Shown here in pieces: positions 35,076-45,082 of a stretch of DNA of 64,000 nt (within the stretch, counting starts at the first letter, position 1; each line of letters begins with the position of its first letter). The notes under the pieces are model-generated. The model was not told the origin of the DNA, did not search any database, and was given only the letters and a program-made list of their open reading frames with translations. The position numbers and the translations under genes were made by a program. Source of the stretch: Geminicoccaceae bacterium (GTDB lineage: Bacteria > Pseudomonadota > Alphaproteobacteria > Geminicoccales > Geminicoccaceae); assembly GCA_020638495.1 (NCBI GenBank), contig JACKIN010000001.1, positions 372,001 through 436,000 of the forward strand, written 5' to 3'.

Positions 35076-36044
35076 ATGCGACTGGCATTGCAGGGCACGG
35101 TCGCGGCGGTCGCCGTGACGTTCGCCGCGGCGACTTCGGCCGAGGCGCTCGTGATCAAGTCGAGCGACGTCCACGCCATGGGCTACCCGACCACTGACGC
35201 CATCGCCGCCATGGGTGAGTGCCTCGAAGAGAAGACGAACGGCGACATGTCCATCGAGATCTTCCACTCGATGCAACTCGGCGGCGAGAAGGAGGCGCTC
35301 GAGCAGGTGCAGCTCGGCGCGCTCGAGATGACCCGCGTCTCGGTCGGCGTGGTCGGGCCCATCGTCGACGACTTCAACGCTTTCAACCTGCCCTACGTCT
35401 TCCGCTCGATCGACCATTCGCACGAGGTCGTCGACGGCGAGATCGGCCAGGACCTGCTGGCCCGGCTCGAGGCCGGCGGCCTCATTGGGCTCGGCTTCAT
35501 GGATGCCGGCGCCCGGTCCTTCTACAACAAGGAGCGGCCGATCGAGAAGCCCGAGGATCTTCAGGGCCTCAAGGTCCGGGTCATGCAGAATCCGATCTTC
35601 ATCGACATGATGACGGCGATGGGCGGCAACGGCATCCCGATCGCCTTCAACGAGCTCTACACGGCCTTGCAGACGGGCGTGGTCGACGGTGCCGAGAACA
35701 ACCCGCCCTCCTACCTGACCCAGAACCACTACGAGCAGGCCGGCTACTACTCGCTCACCGAGCATCTGATCGTGCCCGAGATCTTCGTCTTCTCGAAGAA
35801 CGTCTGGGAAACGCTCGACGAGGCGCAGCAGCAGGCCATCCGCGAATGCTCCAAGGTCGCCACCGAGAAGGAGCGCGAGCTCTGGAAGGCGATGGAGGAC
35901 CAGGCGATGGCCAAGCTTCAGGAAATGGGCGTCCAGATCAACGAGGTCGACAAGCAGCCGTTCATCGAGGCGACCGCGCCGGTGCGCGAGAAGTTCGGCG
36001 AGCAATACGCCGAAATTCTCGGCAAGATCGAGGCGGTCCAGTAA
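35076..36044 (+). CDS. dctP: TRAP transporter substrate-binding protein, DctP family
   Basis: Periplasmic receptor, 322 residues. Signal peptide of about 23 residues (MRLALQGTVAAVAVTFAAA). The family carboxylate-binding Arg is in LQGLKVRVMQNP and the signature FNELYTALQTGVVDGAENN is present. Ligand is probably an organic acid. GGGAGG lies 9 nt before the ATG. The 200 nt upstream, to the divergent MFS gene, shows no recognisable operator. Confidence 0.94.
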   Translation: MRLALQGTVAAVAVTFAAATSAEALVIKSSDVHAMGYPTTDAIAAMGECLEEKTNGDMSIEIFHSMQLGGEKEALEQVQLGALEMTRVSVGVVGPIVDDFNAFNLPYVFRSIDHSHEVVDGEIGQDLLARLEAGGLIGLGFMDAGARSFYNKERPIEKPEDLQGLKVRVMQNPIFIDMMTAMGGNGIPIAFNELYTALQTGVVDGAENNPPSYLTQNHYEQAGYYSLTEHLIVPEIFVFSKNVWETLDEAQQQAIRECSKVATEKERELWKAMEDQAMAKLQEMGVQINEVDKQPFIEATAPVREKFGEQYAEILGKIEAVQ

Positions 36045-36075
36045 CGGGGACGGAAGAGCCTTTCGAAAATCTCTG

Positions 36076-36099
36076 ACGGGGTGGCTCGCGCCACCCCGT
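36076..36099 (+). terminator. Intercistronic stem-loop between dctP and dctQ
   Basis: Perfect 10-bp stem (36076-36085 with 36090-36099) and loop TCGC, 32 nt after dctP. Such loops often let the binding protein be made in excess over the permease by protecting or partly ending the transcript. Confidence 0.55.
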
Positions 36100-36135
36100 T
36101 CGCTTCTGCACCCCGCCCGCCGCTGGACCAGTTCG

Positions 36136-36642
36136 ATGCCGTCCACCAAGCACGCCTATCTCCGCGCCATGGAGCTGCTGCAGGCTCTCTGCATGGGCTT
36201 CGCAGCACTCGCGATCATCGGCATGACGCTGATCATCGCCTGGAGCGTCTACACACGCTACTGGCTCAATCTCGGCTCGTTCTGGGCCGAGCCGATCGCC
36301 ATCATGCTGGCCGTGCAGATGACCTTCTTCGGGGCGGCGGCCTGCTACCGGGTCGGCGGCCACATCAGCATCGACGTCGTGACGCGCCTGCTGCCCGACA
36401 ACGGAATGCACCGCGCCGCGGAGCGGCTCGTGGACCTGCTCGTCATGGTCCTGGGGCTCGCCATGATCTGGTACGGCACCGGACTGGTGCGGACGACCTG
36501 GTTCCAGGTCTATCCCGAGTTCCAGCAGATCCGCGTCGGCCTCGTCTACACGGCCGTGCCGTTGAGCGGCCTCGTCACCCTGCTCTTCGCCGGGGAGCGC
36601 CTCGTCCTCGGCGCACCGCCGAGTGCCGGGGAGGCGGTCTGA
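36136..36642 (+). CDS. dctQ: TRAP transporter small permease, DctQ type
   Basis: 168 residues with four transmembrane helices (about 18-40, 53-72, 93-112, 132-152). Family pattern FWAEPIAIMLAVQMTFFGAAA and RVGGHISIDVV. It forms the membrane complex with DctM and receives substrate from DctP. Its stop overlaps the dctM start (ATG at 36642). Confidence 0.92.
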   Translation: MPSTKHAYLRAMELLQALCMGFAALAIIGMTLIIAWSVYTRYWLNLGSFWAEPIAIMLAVQMTFFGAAACYRVGGHISIDVVTRLLPDNGMHRAAERLVDLLVMVLGLAMIWYGTGLVRTTWFQVYPEFQQIRVGLVYTAVPLSGLVTLLFAGERLVLGAPPSAGEAV

Positions 36643-37934
36643 TGGGCGGCGCCGTGGGCCCGATCATCCTGATCGGCGGCCTCTTCCTGATGATCCTCAT
36701 CAACGTGCCGGTCGCCTATGCGCTCGGCCTCGCCTCGCTCGCCACCGCTCTCTACATCGGCATCCCGGCGGAGGCGATGATGCTCAAGGTCTCCGACGGC
36801 GTCGACAATTTCGCGCTCCTCGCCATCCCGTTCTTCGTGCTGGCCGGGGCGATCATGGCGCAGGGCGGCATCGCCGTGCGCCTCGTCAACCTCGCCAACG
36901 TCTTCGTCGGCTTCATCCGTGGCGGGCTCGCCATGGTCAACATCCTGGCCTCGATGTTCTTCGGCGGGATCTCCGGCAGCTCGGTCGCCGACACGAGCTC
37001 GATCGGCTCGATCATGATCCCGATGATGAAGCGCCAGGGCTACGACGATGCGTTCTCTGTCAACGTCACCATCACCAGCTCGACCCAGGGCATCATCATC
37101 CCGCCGTCGCACAACGCCATCATCTACGCCTACGCCGCCGGCGGCACGGTCTCGATCGCCCAGCTCTTCCTCGCCGGCATCGTGCCGGGCGTGATGGTCG
37201 GCGTGGCGCTGATGATCCTCACCTACATCCTCTCCGTCCGGCGCGGCTACCCGAAGGGCGAGCTGGTGCCGCTCGGCGAGGCGGTGCGCACCATGGCCGG
37301 CGCGCTCTTGGGCCTCTTCACCGTCGTCATCATCGTCGGCGGCGTCATCGGCGGCATCTTCACCGCCACCGAATCGGCGGCGATCGCCGTCATCTACGCC
37401 TTCCTCGTCGCCGCCTTCGCCTATCGCGAGCTGCGCTGGCGCGAGATGCCCGGCATGATGGTCGAGGTCACCAAGACCGTCGCCATGGTGATGATCCTGA
37501 TCGGCTTCGCCTCGTCCTTCGCCTACCTGATGACGCTGATGCAGATCCCGGCCAAGGTGACGGGCTTCTTCCTCACCATCTCTGACAACAGGATCGTCAT
37601 CCTGCTGCTCATCAACCTGATGCTGCTCGTGCTCGGCATGTTCATGGACATGGCGCCGCTCATCCTCATCTGCACGCCGATCCTGCTGCCGGTGATGAAG
37701 GCGATCGGCGTCGACCCCGTCCATTTCGGCATCGTCATGCTGCTCAATCTCGGCATCGGGCTCGTCACGCCACCGGTCGGCACGACGCTCTTCGTCGGCT
37801 GCGCCATCGGCAAGGTCAGGGTCGACGAGGTGGCGAGGGCGCTCTGGCCCTTCTGGCTCACCATGTTCATCGTGCTGATGCTGGTGACCTACATACCCGC
37901 GCTGTCGCTGGCGATTCCGCAGATGTTCTACTAG
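36642..37934 (+). CDS. dctM: TRAP transporter large permease, DctM type
   Basis: 430 residues, about eleven or twelve helices; the sodium-coupled transport channel. Signatures: GISGSSVADTSSIGSIMIP, IIIPPSHNAIIYAYAAGG, FTATESAAIAV and LGMFMDMAPLILICTPILLP. One base overlap region with dctQ (TGATG). The VOC gene follows 53 nt later. Confidence 0.96.
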   Translation: MGGAVGPIILIGGLFLMILINVPVAYALGLASLATALYIGIPAEAMMLKVSDGVDNFALLAIPFFVLAGAIMAQGGIAVRLVNLANVFVGFIRGGLAMVNILASMFFGGISGSSVADTSSIGSIMIPMMKRQGYDDAFSVNVTITSSTQGIIIPPSHNAIIYAYAAGGTVSIAQLFLAGIVPGVMVGVALMILTYILSVRRGYPKGELVPLGEAVRTMAGALLGLFTVVIIVGGVIGGIFTATESAAIAVIYAFLVAAFAYRELRWREMPGMMVEVTKTVAMVMILIGFASSFAYLMTLMQIPAKVTGFFLTISDNRIVILLLINLMLLVLGMFMDMAPLILICTPILLPVMKAIGVDPVHFGIVMLLNLGIGLVTPPVGTTLFVGCAIGKVRVDEVARALWPFWLTMFIVLMLVTYIPALSLAIPQMFY

Positions 37935-37987
37935 AGGGATCGACGAACGAGCTGGCCGCTACCGGCCCTCCGGATGGAGGAGCGAAA

Positions 37988-38380
37988 ATGAGCGAGAAGG
38001 CGACCGTGACAGCGAGCCTCTTTCCCGCGACGACCTACGCCGACGCGCCGCACGCCGTGCGCTGGCTGCAGGACGCCTTCGGCTTTGCGGAGAAGGCCGT
38101 CTATCCGACCGAGGACGGCAAGATCGCCCACGCCGAGCTCAGCTTCGGCAACGGCATCCTGATGGTCGGGAGCGCCCGCGACGAGCCCGGCAACCCCTGG
38201 GCCGCCAACCCCATCGGCATCTATGTCGTCGTCGACGACGTCGACGCCCATTGCGCGCGCGCCCGCGCCGCCGGGGCGGAAATCGTCATCGAGCCCCGCG
38301 ATACCGACTACGGCTCGCGCGAGTACTCCGCCCGGGACTGCGAGGGCCGCTTGTGGAGCTTCGGCACCTACCGGCCCTGA
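37988..38380 (+). CDS. VOC family protein (glyoxalase/PhnB-like)
   Basis: 130 residues, one vicinal-oxygen-chelate domain. It starts MSEKATVTASLFPATTYADAP and carries FGFAEKAVYPTEDGKIAHAEL and ends DCEGRLWSFGTYRP. The sequence fits the glyoxalase/bleomycin-resistance superfamily without naming a reaction. GGAGGAG lies 9 nt upstream. It may extend the TRAP operon; its last 13 bases overlap the convergent dehydrogenase gene. Confidence 0.85.
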   Translation: MSEKATVTASLFPATTYADAPHAVRWLQDAFGFAEKAVYPTEDGKIAHAELSFGNGILMVGSARDEPGNPWAANPIGIYVVVDDVDAHCARARAAGAEIVIEPRDTDYGSREYSARDCEGRLWSFGTYRP

Positions 38381-39372
38381 CCCAGCCGCGCCAGGTCGCG
38401 CCCCGGCAGGCTCTGCACGCCATGCCGGGCGTCCCAGGCGTCCTGCACGACCTGCATCGCCCGCATCGCCGGCATGACGTCGGCCGGCGTCGCGCGCGGC
38501 CGCCGGCCGTGGCGGCAGGCGTCGACGAAATCCTCGATGACGCGCCGGCAGAGGTCCGGCTCGGCATCGATCTTGAGGGTGCCCGAAGCGGTCAGCAGCT
38601 CGTGCCTGGGGACGTCGATCCGGTAGCTGTCCCGATCGGTCAGCGCCATGGCCTCGTTGTGCTTGAGCTGGCTCAGATAGGTCAGCAGGAGGTGCGCCGA
38701 GGTGCCGTCCTTCTGGGCCATATTGATCGCAGTGGTCATCGGGATGCCGGTCCGGGGGTCGACCGGCGCCATGTAGCCCGTGACCTCGTCGACCTCGCCC
38801 ATCAGCCAGCAGGCGAGATCGATCAGGTGCGCCCCGTGGTGCCAGAGGATGTTGTCGGTCCAGCTTCGCCGGTAGCCGGTGGCGCCGACATTCTCGAGCC
38901 GGTGGATCAGAAAGCGGCCCTCGATCATGCCGAGCTTCTCCTCGCCGGCGGCGAGCCGTTCCCGGAGTGCTATGAACTCCGGCCGGTGCCGCCAGGGATG
39001 GCAGACGGCGACCACCCGGTCGCTCGCCGCCGCGGCCGCCGCCACGCGCTCGGCGCCGGCGAGGTCGAGGGCGATCGGGATCTCGAGCAGCACGTGCTTG
39101 CCGGCGGCGAGCACGGCGAGGCAATGCTCGACATGCGCCTCGGACGGGCTCGCCACCACCACGGCATCGATGGCGGGATCGGCCAGCATCGAGTCCAGAT
39201 CGGTCGTCGCCCTGGCATAGCCGTGCTCGGCTGCGAAGGCCTCCGTCGGCTCCTGGCGGCGGCCGACGATCGTCCCTTTCACGGCGGCGAGATCGTCGAG
39301 GTTCTGGCTGTGCCAGACCCCCATCATGCCATGGCCGATCATGCCGATACGGAGCGGGGATGGATCGGCCAT
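38368..39372 (-). CDS. Gfo/Idh/MocA dehydrogenase, LigC-like
   Basis: 334 residues. N-terminal Rossmann fold (IGMIGHGMMGVWHSQNL) and C-terminal Gfo/Idh domain. The usual EKP motif is replaced by EIPIAL. The segment RRSWTDNILWHHGAHLIDL resembles 4-carboxy-2-hydroxymuconate-6-semialdehyde dehydrogenase (LigC) of protocatechuate 4,5-cleavage, which also has EIP. So it may act on an aromatic ring-cleavage product or its hydrate. No other lig genes are nearby, so the substrate stays open. It faces the TRAP/VOC genes. Confidence 0.75.
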   Translation of the reverse strand: MADPSPLRIGMIGHGMMGVWHSQNLDDLAAVKGTIVGRRQEPTEAFAAEHGYARATTDLDSMLADPAIDAVVVASPSEAHVEHCLAVLAAGKHVLLEIPIALDLAGAERVAAAAAASDRVVAVCHPWRHRPEFIALRERLAAGEEKLGMIEGRFLIHRLENVGATGYRRSWTDNILWHHGAHLIDLACWLMGEVDEVTGYMAPVDPRTGIPMTTAINMAQKDGTSAHLLLTYLSQLKHNEAMALTDRDSYRIDVPRHELLTASGTLKIDAEPDLCRRVIEDFVDACRHGRRPRATPADVMPAMRAMQVVQDAWDARHGVQSLPGRDLARLGQGR

Positions 39373-39557
39373 GGCGGAAGTCCTCGAGGCTGGGGTCGGA
39401 AAGCTGCCGAGCGATAGCGGGCTTCGCCCGGATTGTCGAACGGTCCGGTGGTCCGCACAATCGGCTCGTTCCGCCGCTGGCCGCCTTGACGGGCCTCGCG
39501 GCGTGTGTGAGCTTTCGCTTGAAACTTCATACGCGCCGGCAGCCTCGGGAGAGCCTC

Positions 39558-40325
39558 TTGTCGTTTCGCCTCGGTCTCGTCGGCGTCCTGTGGCTCGTGG
39601 CGTCGCCCGCCGCCGCGCATTTCCAGACCATCCTGCCGAGCGCCGACGTGCTGCCCGAGGGCGGCACGGTGACGATCGATCTGGTGTTCACGCACCCCGC
39701 CTTCGACGGCCCGGCCATGGCCATGGCGGCACCGCGGCGCTTCGGCATGGTGCGGGGCGGCGAAACCGTCGATCTTCTCGCCAGCCTCGAGCCCTTCACC
39801 GTCGACGGCGCTTCGGCCTGGCGGGCCGAGGTCGCCTTGCCCGAGCCGGGTGCCGCGGTGCTCTTCGTCGAGCCCGAGCCCTATTTCGAGCCGGCCGAGG
39901 GGCGCCACATCGTCCATTACGCGAAGGTGGTGGTCGACAGCTGGGCCTCGGGCGAAGGCTGGGACGAGCAGCTCGGCCTGCCGGTCGAGATCGAGCCTCT
40001 GGCCCGCCCGACCGGGCTCTGGACCGGCAATCTCTTCCGGGGCGTTGTCCGGGCCCATGGCGAGCCCGTGCCCTACGCCGAGATCGAGGTGGCGTTCGTC
40101 AACGACGGCCGCATCGCCCTGCCGAACGACGCTTTCGGCTCGCAGGTGATCAAGGCGGACGCCCAGGGTGTCTTCGCCTACGCCATGCCGTTCGCCGGCT
40201 GGTGGGGCTTCGCCGCCCTGACCGAGGCCGACGAGACGCTGCCGGCGCCCGACGGCACCCCCGCCACGGTCGAGCTCGGCGGGCTCATCTGGGTTCGCGC
40301 CACCGACGTCGTGCGCGCGGACTGA
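39558..40325 (+). CDS. DUF4198-type metal uptake accessory protein (NikK-like)
   Basis: Exported protein of 255 residues. TTG start with GGGAGAG upstream; signal peptide MSFRLGLVGVLWLVASPAAAH, leaving His at or near the mature N-terminus. Beta-rich DUF4198 domain (FQTILPSADVLPEGGTV; later GLWTGNLFRGVVRAHGEPVPY). In nickel ECF systems NikK is the periplasmic partner of NikM. It heads the operon, 8 nt before the S-component gene. Confidence 0.8.
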   Translation: MSFRLGLVGVLWLVASPAAAHFQTILPSADVLPEGGTVTIDLVFTHPAFDGPAMAMAAPRRFGMVRGGETVDLLASLEPFTVDGASAWRAEVALPEPGAAVLFVEPEPYFEPAEGRHIVHYAKVVVDSWASGEGWDEQLGLPVEIEPLARPTGLWTGNLFRGVVRAHGEPVPYAEIEVAFVNDGRIALPNDAFGSQVIKADAQGVFAYAMPFAGWWGFAALTEADETLPAPDGTPATVELGGLIWVRATDVVRAD

Positions 40326-40333
40326 GCCGGGCC

Positions 40334-40954
40334 ATGGCGCACATCGCCGACGGCGTGCTCGCCTGGCCGGTCCTCCTCGCCGGGACAGCCGCGGCCGGCA
40401 TCGGCGTGGCCATCGGCCTGCGCCAGCTCGACGAGACGCGGCTTGCCCGCACGGCCATCCTCGCCGCCGCCTTCTTCGCCGTTTCGCTGGTCATGATCCC
40501 GCTCGGCCCGTCGAGCGTGCATCTGCTCCTCGCGACGCTGATGGGCCTCACCATCGGCAGCGCCGCCTTTCCGGCCGTTCTGGTCGGTCTCGTCCTGCAG
40601 CTCGTGCTGGCGGGCGTCGGCGGGCTGACGACGCTCGGCATCAACACGCTCGACATCGCCCTGCCCGGCGTGCTGGTCGGCGCCCTCCTGCGCAATTTCG
40701 TCGCCCGCGCCGCCCCCGGCCCGGCCATGCTCGCGGCGGGGCTGGGTGCGGCGCTCGCCGTGGCCCTCACCACCCTCGGCGTGGCGCTGGCGCTCACCCT
40801 CTCGGGCGAGGGCCTCGCCGGCGCCGCCCCGCTGGTCGGCTTCGCCAACCTGCCGCTGATGCTGGTCGAGGGCGTGGTCACGGCCTTCGCCGTGGGCTTC
40901 CTGAAGAAGGTCCGGCCGGAGCTGCTGGCACCATCGGCGGCGCTCGCCGCATGA
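40334..40954 (+). CDS. ECF transporter S component, CbiM/NikM type
   Basis: 206 residues, about six helices. N-terminus MAHIADGVL: removal of Met would put His at position 2, the coordination position known for NikM/CbiM. A second metal His lies in GPSSVHLLLATLMGLTIG. This component binds Ni(II) or Co(II). No cobalamin genes are in view, and the NikK and NikL partners favour nickel. ATGA overlap with the next gene. Confidence 0.88.
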   Translation: MAHIADGVLAWPVLLAGTAAAGIGVAIGLRQLDETRLARTAILAAAFFAVSLVMIPLGPSSVHLLLATLMGLTIGSAAFPAVLVGLVLQLVLAGVGGLTTLGINTLDIALPGVLVGALLRNFVARAAPGPAMLAAGLGAALAVALTTLGVALALTLSGEGLAGAAPLVGFANLPLMLVEGVVTAFAVGFLKKVRPELLAPSAALAA

Positions 40955-41502
40955 GGCTGGCCCTGCTTCTCGGGACGCTCCTCGTCGCGGGCCATCCGGC
41001 ATCCGCCACCGCCCATCAACTGAAGCTCTTCGCCACGGTCGAGGCCGGCACGGTCACCGGCTACGGCTTCTTCGTCGGTGGCGGCCGTGCGGCGAATGCC
41101 CTGGTGACCGCCGCGGTCGGCGAGGCGCCGGTCGTGGCCGGCCTGCCGGTCGATGCCGACGGCAGCTTCGCCTTCGCTTATGAGGGGCCCGGCCCGCTCC
41201 GCCTGGCGCTCGACGCGGGGGAGGGGCACCGGGCGGAGACCACCCTGGCAGCCGAACGCTTCGCCCCGTCCGACACCGGCGAGGATCAGGCCTGCACCGC
41301 CGACGCCGACGGCCTCGCCGAGCTGATCGAGGCGCGGGTCGAGGCCGCCGTGGCGCGCCAGACGAGGCCCCTGCTCGAGGCCCTGGCCGAAGCCGAGGCG
41401 CGGCTGCGCTTCAGCGACGTCATGGCCGGGATCGGCATGATCGCCGGCATCGCCGGGGCCGCCCTGTGGGCGACCGCCCGCCGCCGTGGCAGCACGTCTT
41501 GA
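40951..41502 (+). CDS. NikL-like periplasmic accessory membrane protein
   Basis: 183 residues. Signal peptide (MRLALLLGTLLVAGHPASATAH), then a beta-rich domain (LKLFATVEAGTVTGYGFFVGG), a coiled region (ADGLAELIEARVEAAVARQTR) and one C-terminal helix (about 155-172). This layout and position fit NikL, which helps the S component in nickel uptake. It overlaps the S-component gene by ATGA and the T-component by TTGA. Confidence 0.75.
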   Translation: MRLALLLGTLLVAGHPASATAHQLKLFATVEAGTVTGYGFFVGGGRAANALVTAAVGEAPVVAGLPVDADGSFAFAYEGPGPLRLALDAGEGHRAETTLAAERFAPSDTGEDQACTADADGLAELIEARVEAAVARQTRPLLEALAEAEARLRFSDVMAGIGMIAGIAGAALWATARRRGSTS

Positions 41503-42220
41503 GCCGGGATCTCCTCGCACCGCTCGACCCGCGCACCCGCCTGCTCGGGGCACTTGCCCTCATCCTGGCCGTGCTCAGCCTCGATGGCCCGGCCGCGGGC
41601 CTCCTTGCCGTCGCCGCCGCCTTCGGCCTGGCGCTGGCGGCCGGCTGGCGGCCGGCCGGCCTCGCCCGGCGGCTCGTGCATGTCGAGGGGATCATGGCGG
41701 CCCTCTTCCTCGTCCTGCCCTTCACCACGCCCGGCACGACCGTGCTTCACCTAGGGCCGCTGACCGCGACCAGCGACGGGCTCCTGCTGGCGCTCGGCCT
41801 GATGCTGCGGGTCACCGCCTCGGCGCTCATCGTCCTGGCCCTCCTCGCCACCGTCGAGCCCATCCGCCTCGGCCAGGCGCTGGCCCGGCTGCGCACGCCC
41901 GTGCGCCTGGTCCAGCTCCTCCTCCTGGTCCTCCGCTACGGCGCCCTCCTGCGGGCGGAGCTCCGCCGGATGCGCGAGGCGGCGCGGGCGCGCGGCTTTC
42001 GGGGCGGGCTCTCCATCCACGCGCTGCGCAGCTTCGGCTGGCTCGCCGGCATGACGCTGGTGCGCGCCCTCGAACGGGCGGAGCGGGTCGAGGAGGGCAT
42101 GCGCCTGCGCCTCTGGCAGGGGGCGTTGCCGGTGGCGGCACCCGGCCGGCTCGGCCGGGCCGATGCCGCCTTCGGCACGGGCGTTCTCGCCCTTGCCCTG
42201 CTCGCCGTGATCGGGATCCG

Positions 42221-42224
<4 letters not shown>
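41499..42224 (+). CDS. ECF transporter T component, CbiQ/NikQ type
   Basis: 241 residues, about five or six helices; couples the ATPase to the S component. It starts with TTG (MSRDLLAPLDPRTRLLGALAL). The T-component Ala-Arg-Gly signature is in MREAARARGFRG, followed by SFGWLAGMTLVRALERAERV. GTGA overlap with the ATPase gene. Confidence 0.92.
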
Positions 42225-42967
<743 letters not shown>

Positions 42968-43056
42968 ACCGTGGCCGCCGGGCTTGGAGATACCACCGAT
43001 CCGTGGCACGACTGGTAGGTCCAAATGAAGGGACCGACTGGCGAGGGAGGCTCACG

Positions 43057-43884
43057 GTGCCGAGTGTCAGAACGAGCGACGGTGTTGCTCTTCACTATGA
43101 CGAGGCCGGCAGCGGTCCGCCGATCCTGCTGATCCCGGGCTGGTCGCAGACCGCGGCCCAGTTCGGCGCCCAGCTCGAGGGCCTGCAGGATCGCTACCGG
43201 CTGATCGCCCTCGACCATCGCGGCCACGGCGAATCCGAGAAGCCCGAGCACGGCTACCGCATCGCCCGGCTGGCGAAGGACGTGCGGGACGTGCTCGAAG
43301 CGCTCGATCTCGACGAGGTGACGCTGCTCGGCCATTCCATGGGCTGCTCGGTGATCTGGAGCTACCTGGACACGTTCGGCCCCGAGCGCGTGAGCCGTCT
43401 CGTGCTGGTGGACCAGATGCCCTGCATCATGGCCAATCCCGTGTGGGCCGAGGAGGAGCGCCTCGCCGCCGGCCCGATCCTCGACCACGAGAGCCTCTAC
43501 CCCACCATCAACGGCCTCGCCAGCCAGGGCGGGGCCGAAGTCACCAGGCAGTTCGTCGGCGGGATGTTCACCGACGCCTATGACCGTGCGAGGGTCGACT
43601 GGGCGATCGAGCAGAACCTGAAGCTGCCGCGCCGCCACGCCGCCACGCTGCTCTACAACCACGCCACCCAGGACTGGCGCGACGTCATCCGCCGCATCGA
43701 GCTGCCGACCCTGGTCATCGGCGGCCGCAAGAGCCTGATCGACTGGCGCTCGCAAGTCTGGATCCAGAGCGTCATCGCGGGCTCGAAGCTCGAGATCTTC
43801 GAGGAGGACGAGGGCGGCAACCACTTCATGTTCATGGAGAACCCGACGAAGTTCAACCGGCTGGTGGCCGAGTTCGTGGGCTGA
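43057..43884 (+). CDS. Alpha/beta hydrolase
   Basis: 275 residues, cytoplasmic. Nucleophile Ser94 in GHSMGC, oxyanion region IPGWSQTAAQF, a DHRGHGES motif, and catalytic His in GGNHFMFME near the C-terminus. It resembles haloperoxidase-like hydrolases and non-haem chloroperoxidases; substrate unknown. GTG start at 43057 has GGGAGG 8 nt upstream. It stands alone after the nickel operon. Confidence 0.88.
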   Translation: MPSVRTSDGVALHYDEAGSGPPILLIPGWSQTAAQFGAQLEGLQDRYRLIALDHRGHGESEKPEHGYRIARLAKDVRDVLEALDLDEVTLLGHSMGCSVIWSYLDTFGPERVSRLVLVDQMPCIMANPVWAEEERLAAGPILDHESLYPTINGLASQGGAEVTRQFVGGMFTDAYDRARVDWAIEQNLKLPRRHAATLLYNHATQDWRDVIRRIELPTLVIGGRKSLIDWRSQVWIQSVIAGSKLEIFEEDEGGNHFMFMENPTKFNRLVAEFVG

Positions 43885-43894
43885 GCCGAAGATC

Positions 43895-43914
43895 GCGCCG
43901 CGATTCCGCGGCGC
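43895..43914 (+). terminator. Hairpin after the alpha/beta hydrolase
   Basis: Perfect 8-bp stem (43895-43902 with 43907-43914), loop ATTC, only 11 nt after the hydrolase stop and 20 nt before the next start. Short U content follows (TTGCGC), so efficiency is doubtful. Confidence 0.4.
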
Positions 43915-43934
43915 TTGCGCAATTGGAAGTCAAG

Positions 43935-44432
43935 ATGTCTACCGACCTGCAGGAACAGACCGACCAACAGCTCAAGAACCTGATCGAGAATCACCGCCGG
44001 CAGGGAGCCGTCCAGGCCGACCTGTATCTGGCGGCACTGGCTGAGTTCGATCGGCGCAAGGGGAAGGGGCTGGAGTTCCAGAAATCGTTCGACGTCATCC
44101 AGGCGGCGGCCCGGGAGCGGCGGTTCGTCAGCTACAAGGAGCTGGCCGACGCCAGCGGCACGACCTGGAACCGGGTGCATCTGACGATGGGCCAGCATCT
44201 CGGCCGCCTGGTCGAGTATGCCGAGCGCCGCGACTGGCCGATGCTGAGTGCGATCGTCGTCAACAAGCCCAACGTCAAGAGCGGCAAGATGGAGCCGGAC
44301 ACCCTGCAGGGCTTCGTTGCCGCCGCGCGAGAGCTCGGTCACGAGGTGACCGACGAGTCGGCGTTCCTCAGGGAACAGCAGGAGCGCGTTTTCGAATGGG
44401 CGACGCTCGAGGCGGCTGACGCCGAGGCTTGA
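43935..44432 (+). CDS. Hypothetical protein with SYKELA-type winged-helix-like core
   Basis: 165 residues, no confident family. The N-terminus is helical and charged (TDQQLKNLIENHRRQG). A central stretch FVSYKELADASGTTWNR resembles the SYxELA segment of alkyltransferase-like and related winged-helix proteins. It continues HLGRLVEYAERRDWPMLSAI and VVNKPNVKSGKMEPDTLQGF, a pattern I associate with small proteins near DNA-processing genes. Frame is open four codons upstream of the ATG used. Its function is unknown. Confidence 0.6.
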   Translation: MSTDLQEQTDQQLKNLIENHRRQGAVQADLYLAALAEFDRRKGKGLEFQKSFDVIQAAARERRFVSYKELADASGTTWNRVHLTMGQHLGRLVEYAERRDWPMLSAIVVNKPNVKSGKMEPDTLQGFVAAARELGHEVTDESAFLREQQERVFEWATLEAADAEA

Positions 44433-44441
44433 GAGCGTCTT

Positions 44442-45077
44442 TCACTCCCGCGCCGGGAACACCCCCGGCATGACCGTGAAACCAGGCACGCGCTTGAAGC
44501 GATCGTGCCAGCGGCGGATCGCTGGACAGTCCGCGAGGTCGAGATCGGCGTCCTGGGCGAGGGCCGTGTAGGGGAAGCAGGCGATGTCGGCGATCGACGG
44601 ATGATCGCCGGGCGCCAGCCAGGCCGCACCCTGCCGCTCCTGGAACCAGAGATGCTCGTCGAGGATGCGGAGCAGGCGCTTGCCGCCCGCTCGGGCGGCA
44701 TCGGCGTCGATGTCGTGGAAGAAGGCATCGTGCAGCCGGGCAGCACCGATCGTCCCCGTGAGGTCGCTGGCGAAGCCGAGCCATTCGGCGATCCGCCCGT
44801 TCCTCGCCGCGTCGCCGCCGAAACCCCAGCGCCCGCCCGGGTCATGCGCCGAGGCGAGGTAGGTCAGGATGGCATTGGCGTCCCTGAGCACGTAGCCGTC
44901 ATCGTCGAGCACCGGGAGCTGGCCGAGCGGGTTGATCGCGAGGAACGCGTCCGACTTGTGCTCGCGGCCGGGATGGAAATCGACATGCCGCGTCTCGTGC
45001 GGCAGCCCGAGAAAGCCCAGCATCAGCCGCACCTTGTAGCAGCTGCCCGAGAGCTCGTAGTCGTAAAGCGTCAGCAT
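44442..45077 (-). CDS. Glutathione S-transferase family protein
   Basis: 211 residues. N-terminal thioredoxin fold (MLTLYDYELSGSCYKVRLML) with the glutathione-site NPLGQLPVL and DANAIL; C-terminal helical domain with the conserved PSIADIACFPY. It lies 5 nt after the Rieske-reductase gene stop, so it is third in the oxygenase operon and may process an electrophilic product. A TTG at 45086 is an alternative start. Confidence 0.9.
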   Translation of the reverse strand: MLTLYDYELSGSCYKVRLMLGFLGLPHETRHVDFHPGREHKSDAFLAINPLGQLPVLDDDGYVLRDANAILTYLASAHDPGGRWGFGGDAARNGRIAEWLGFASDLTGTIGAARLHDAFFHDIDADAARAGGKRLLRILDEHLWFQERQGAAWLAPGDHPSIADIACFPYTALAQDADLDLADCPAIRRWHDRFKRVPGFTVMPGVFPARE

Positions 45078-45082
45078 GGCTG

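Noticed and set aside
36546..37724. Asp/His-rich minus-strand frame opposite dctM
   Set aside because: The composition is the mirror of a membrane protein read backwards; dctM motifs are certain.
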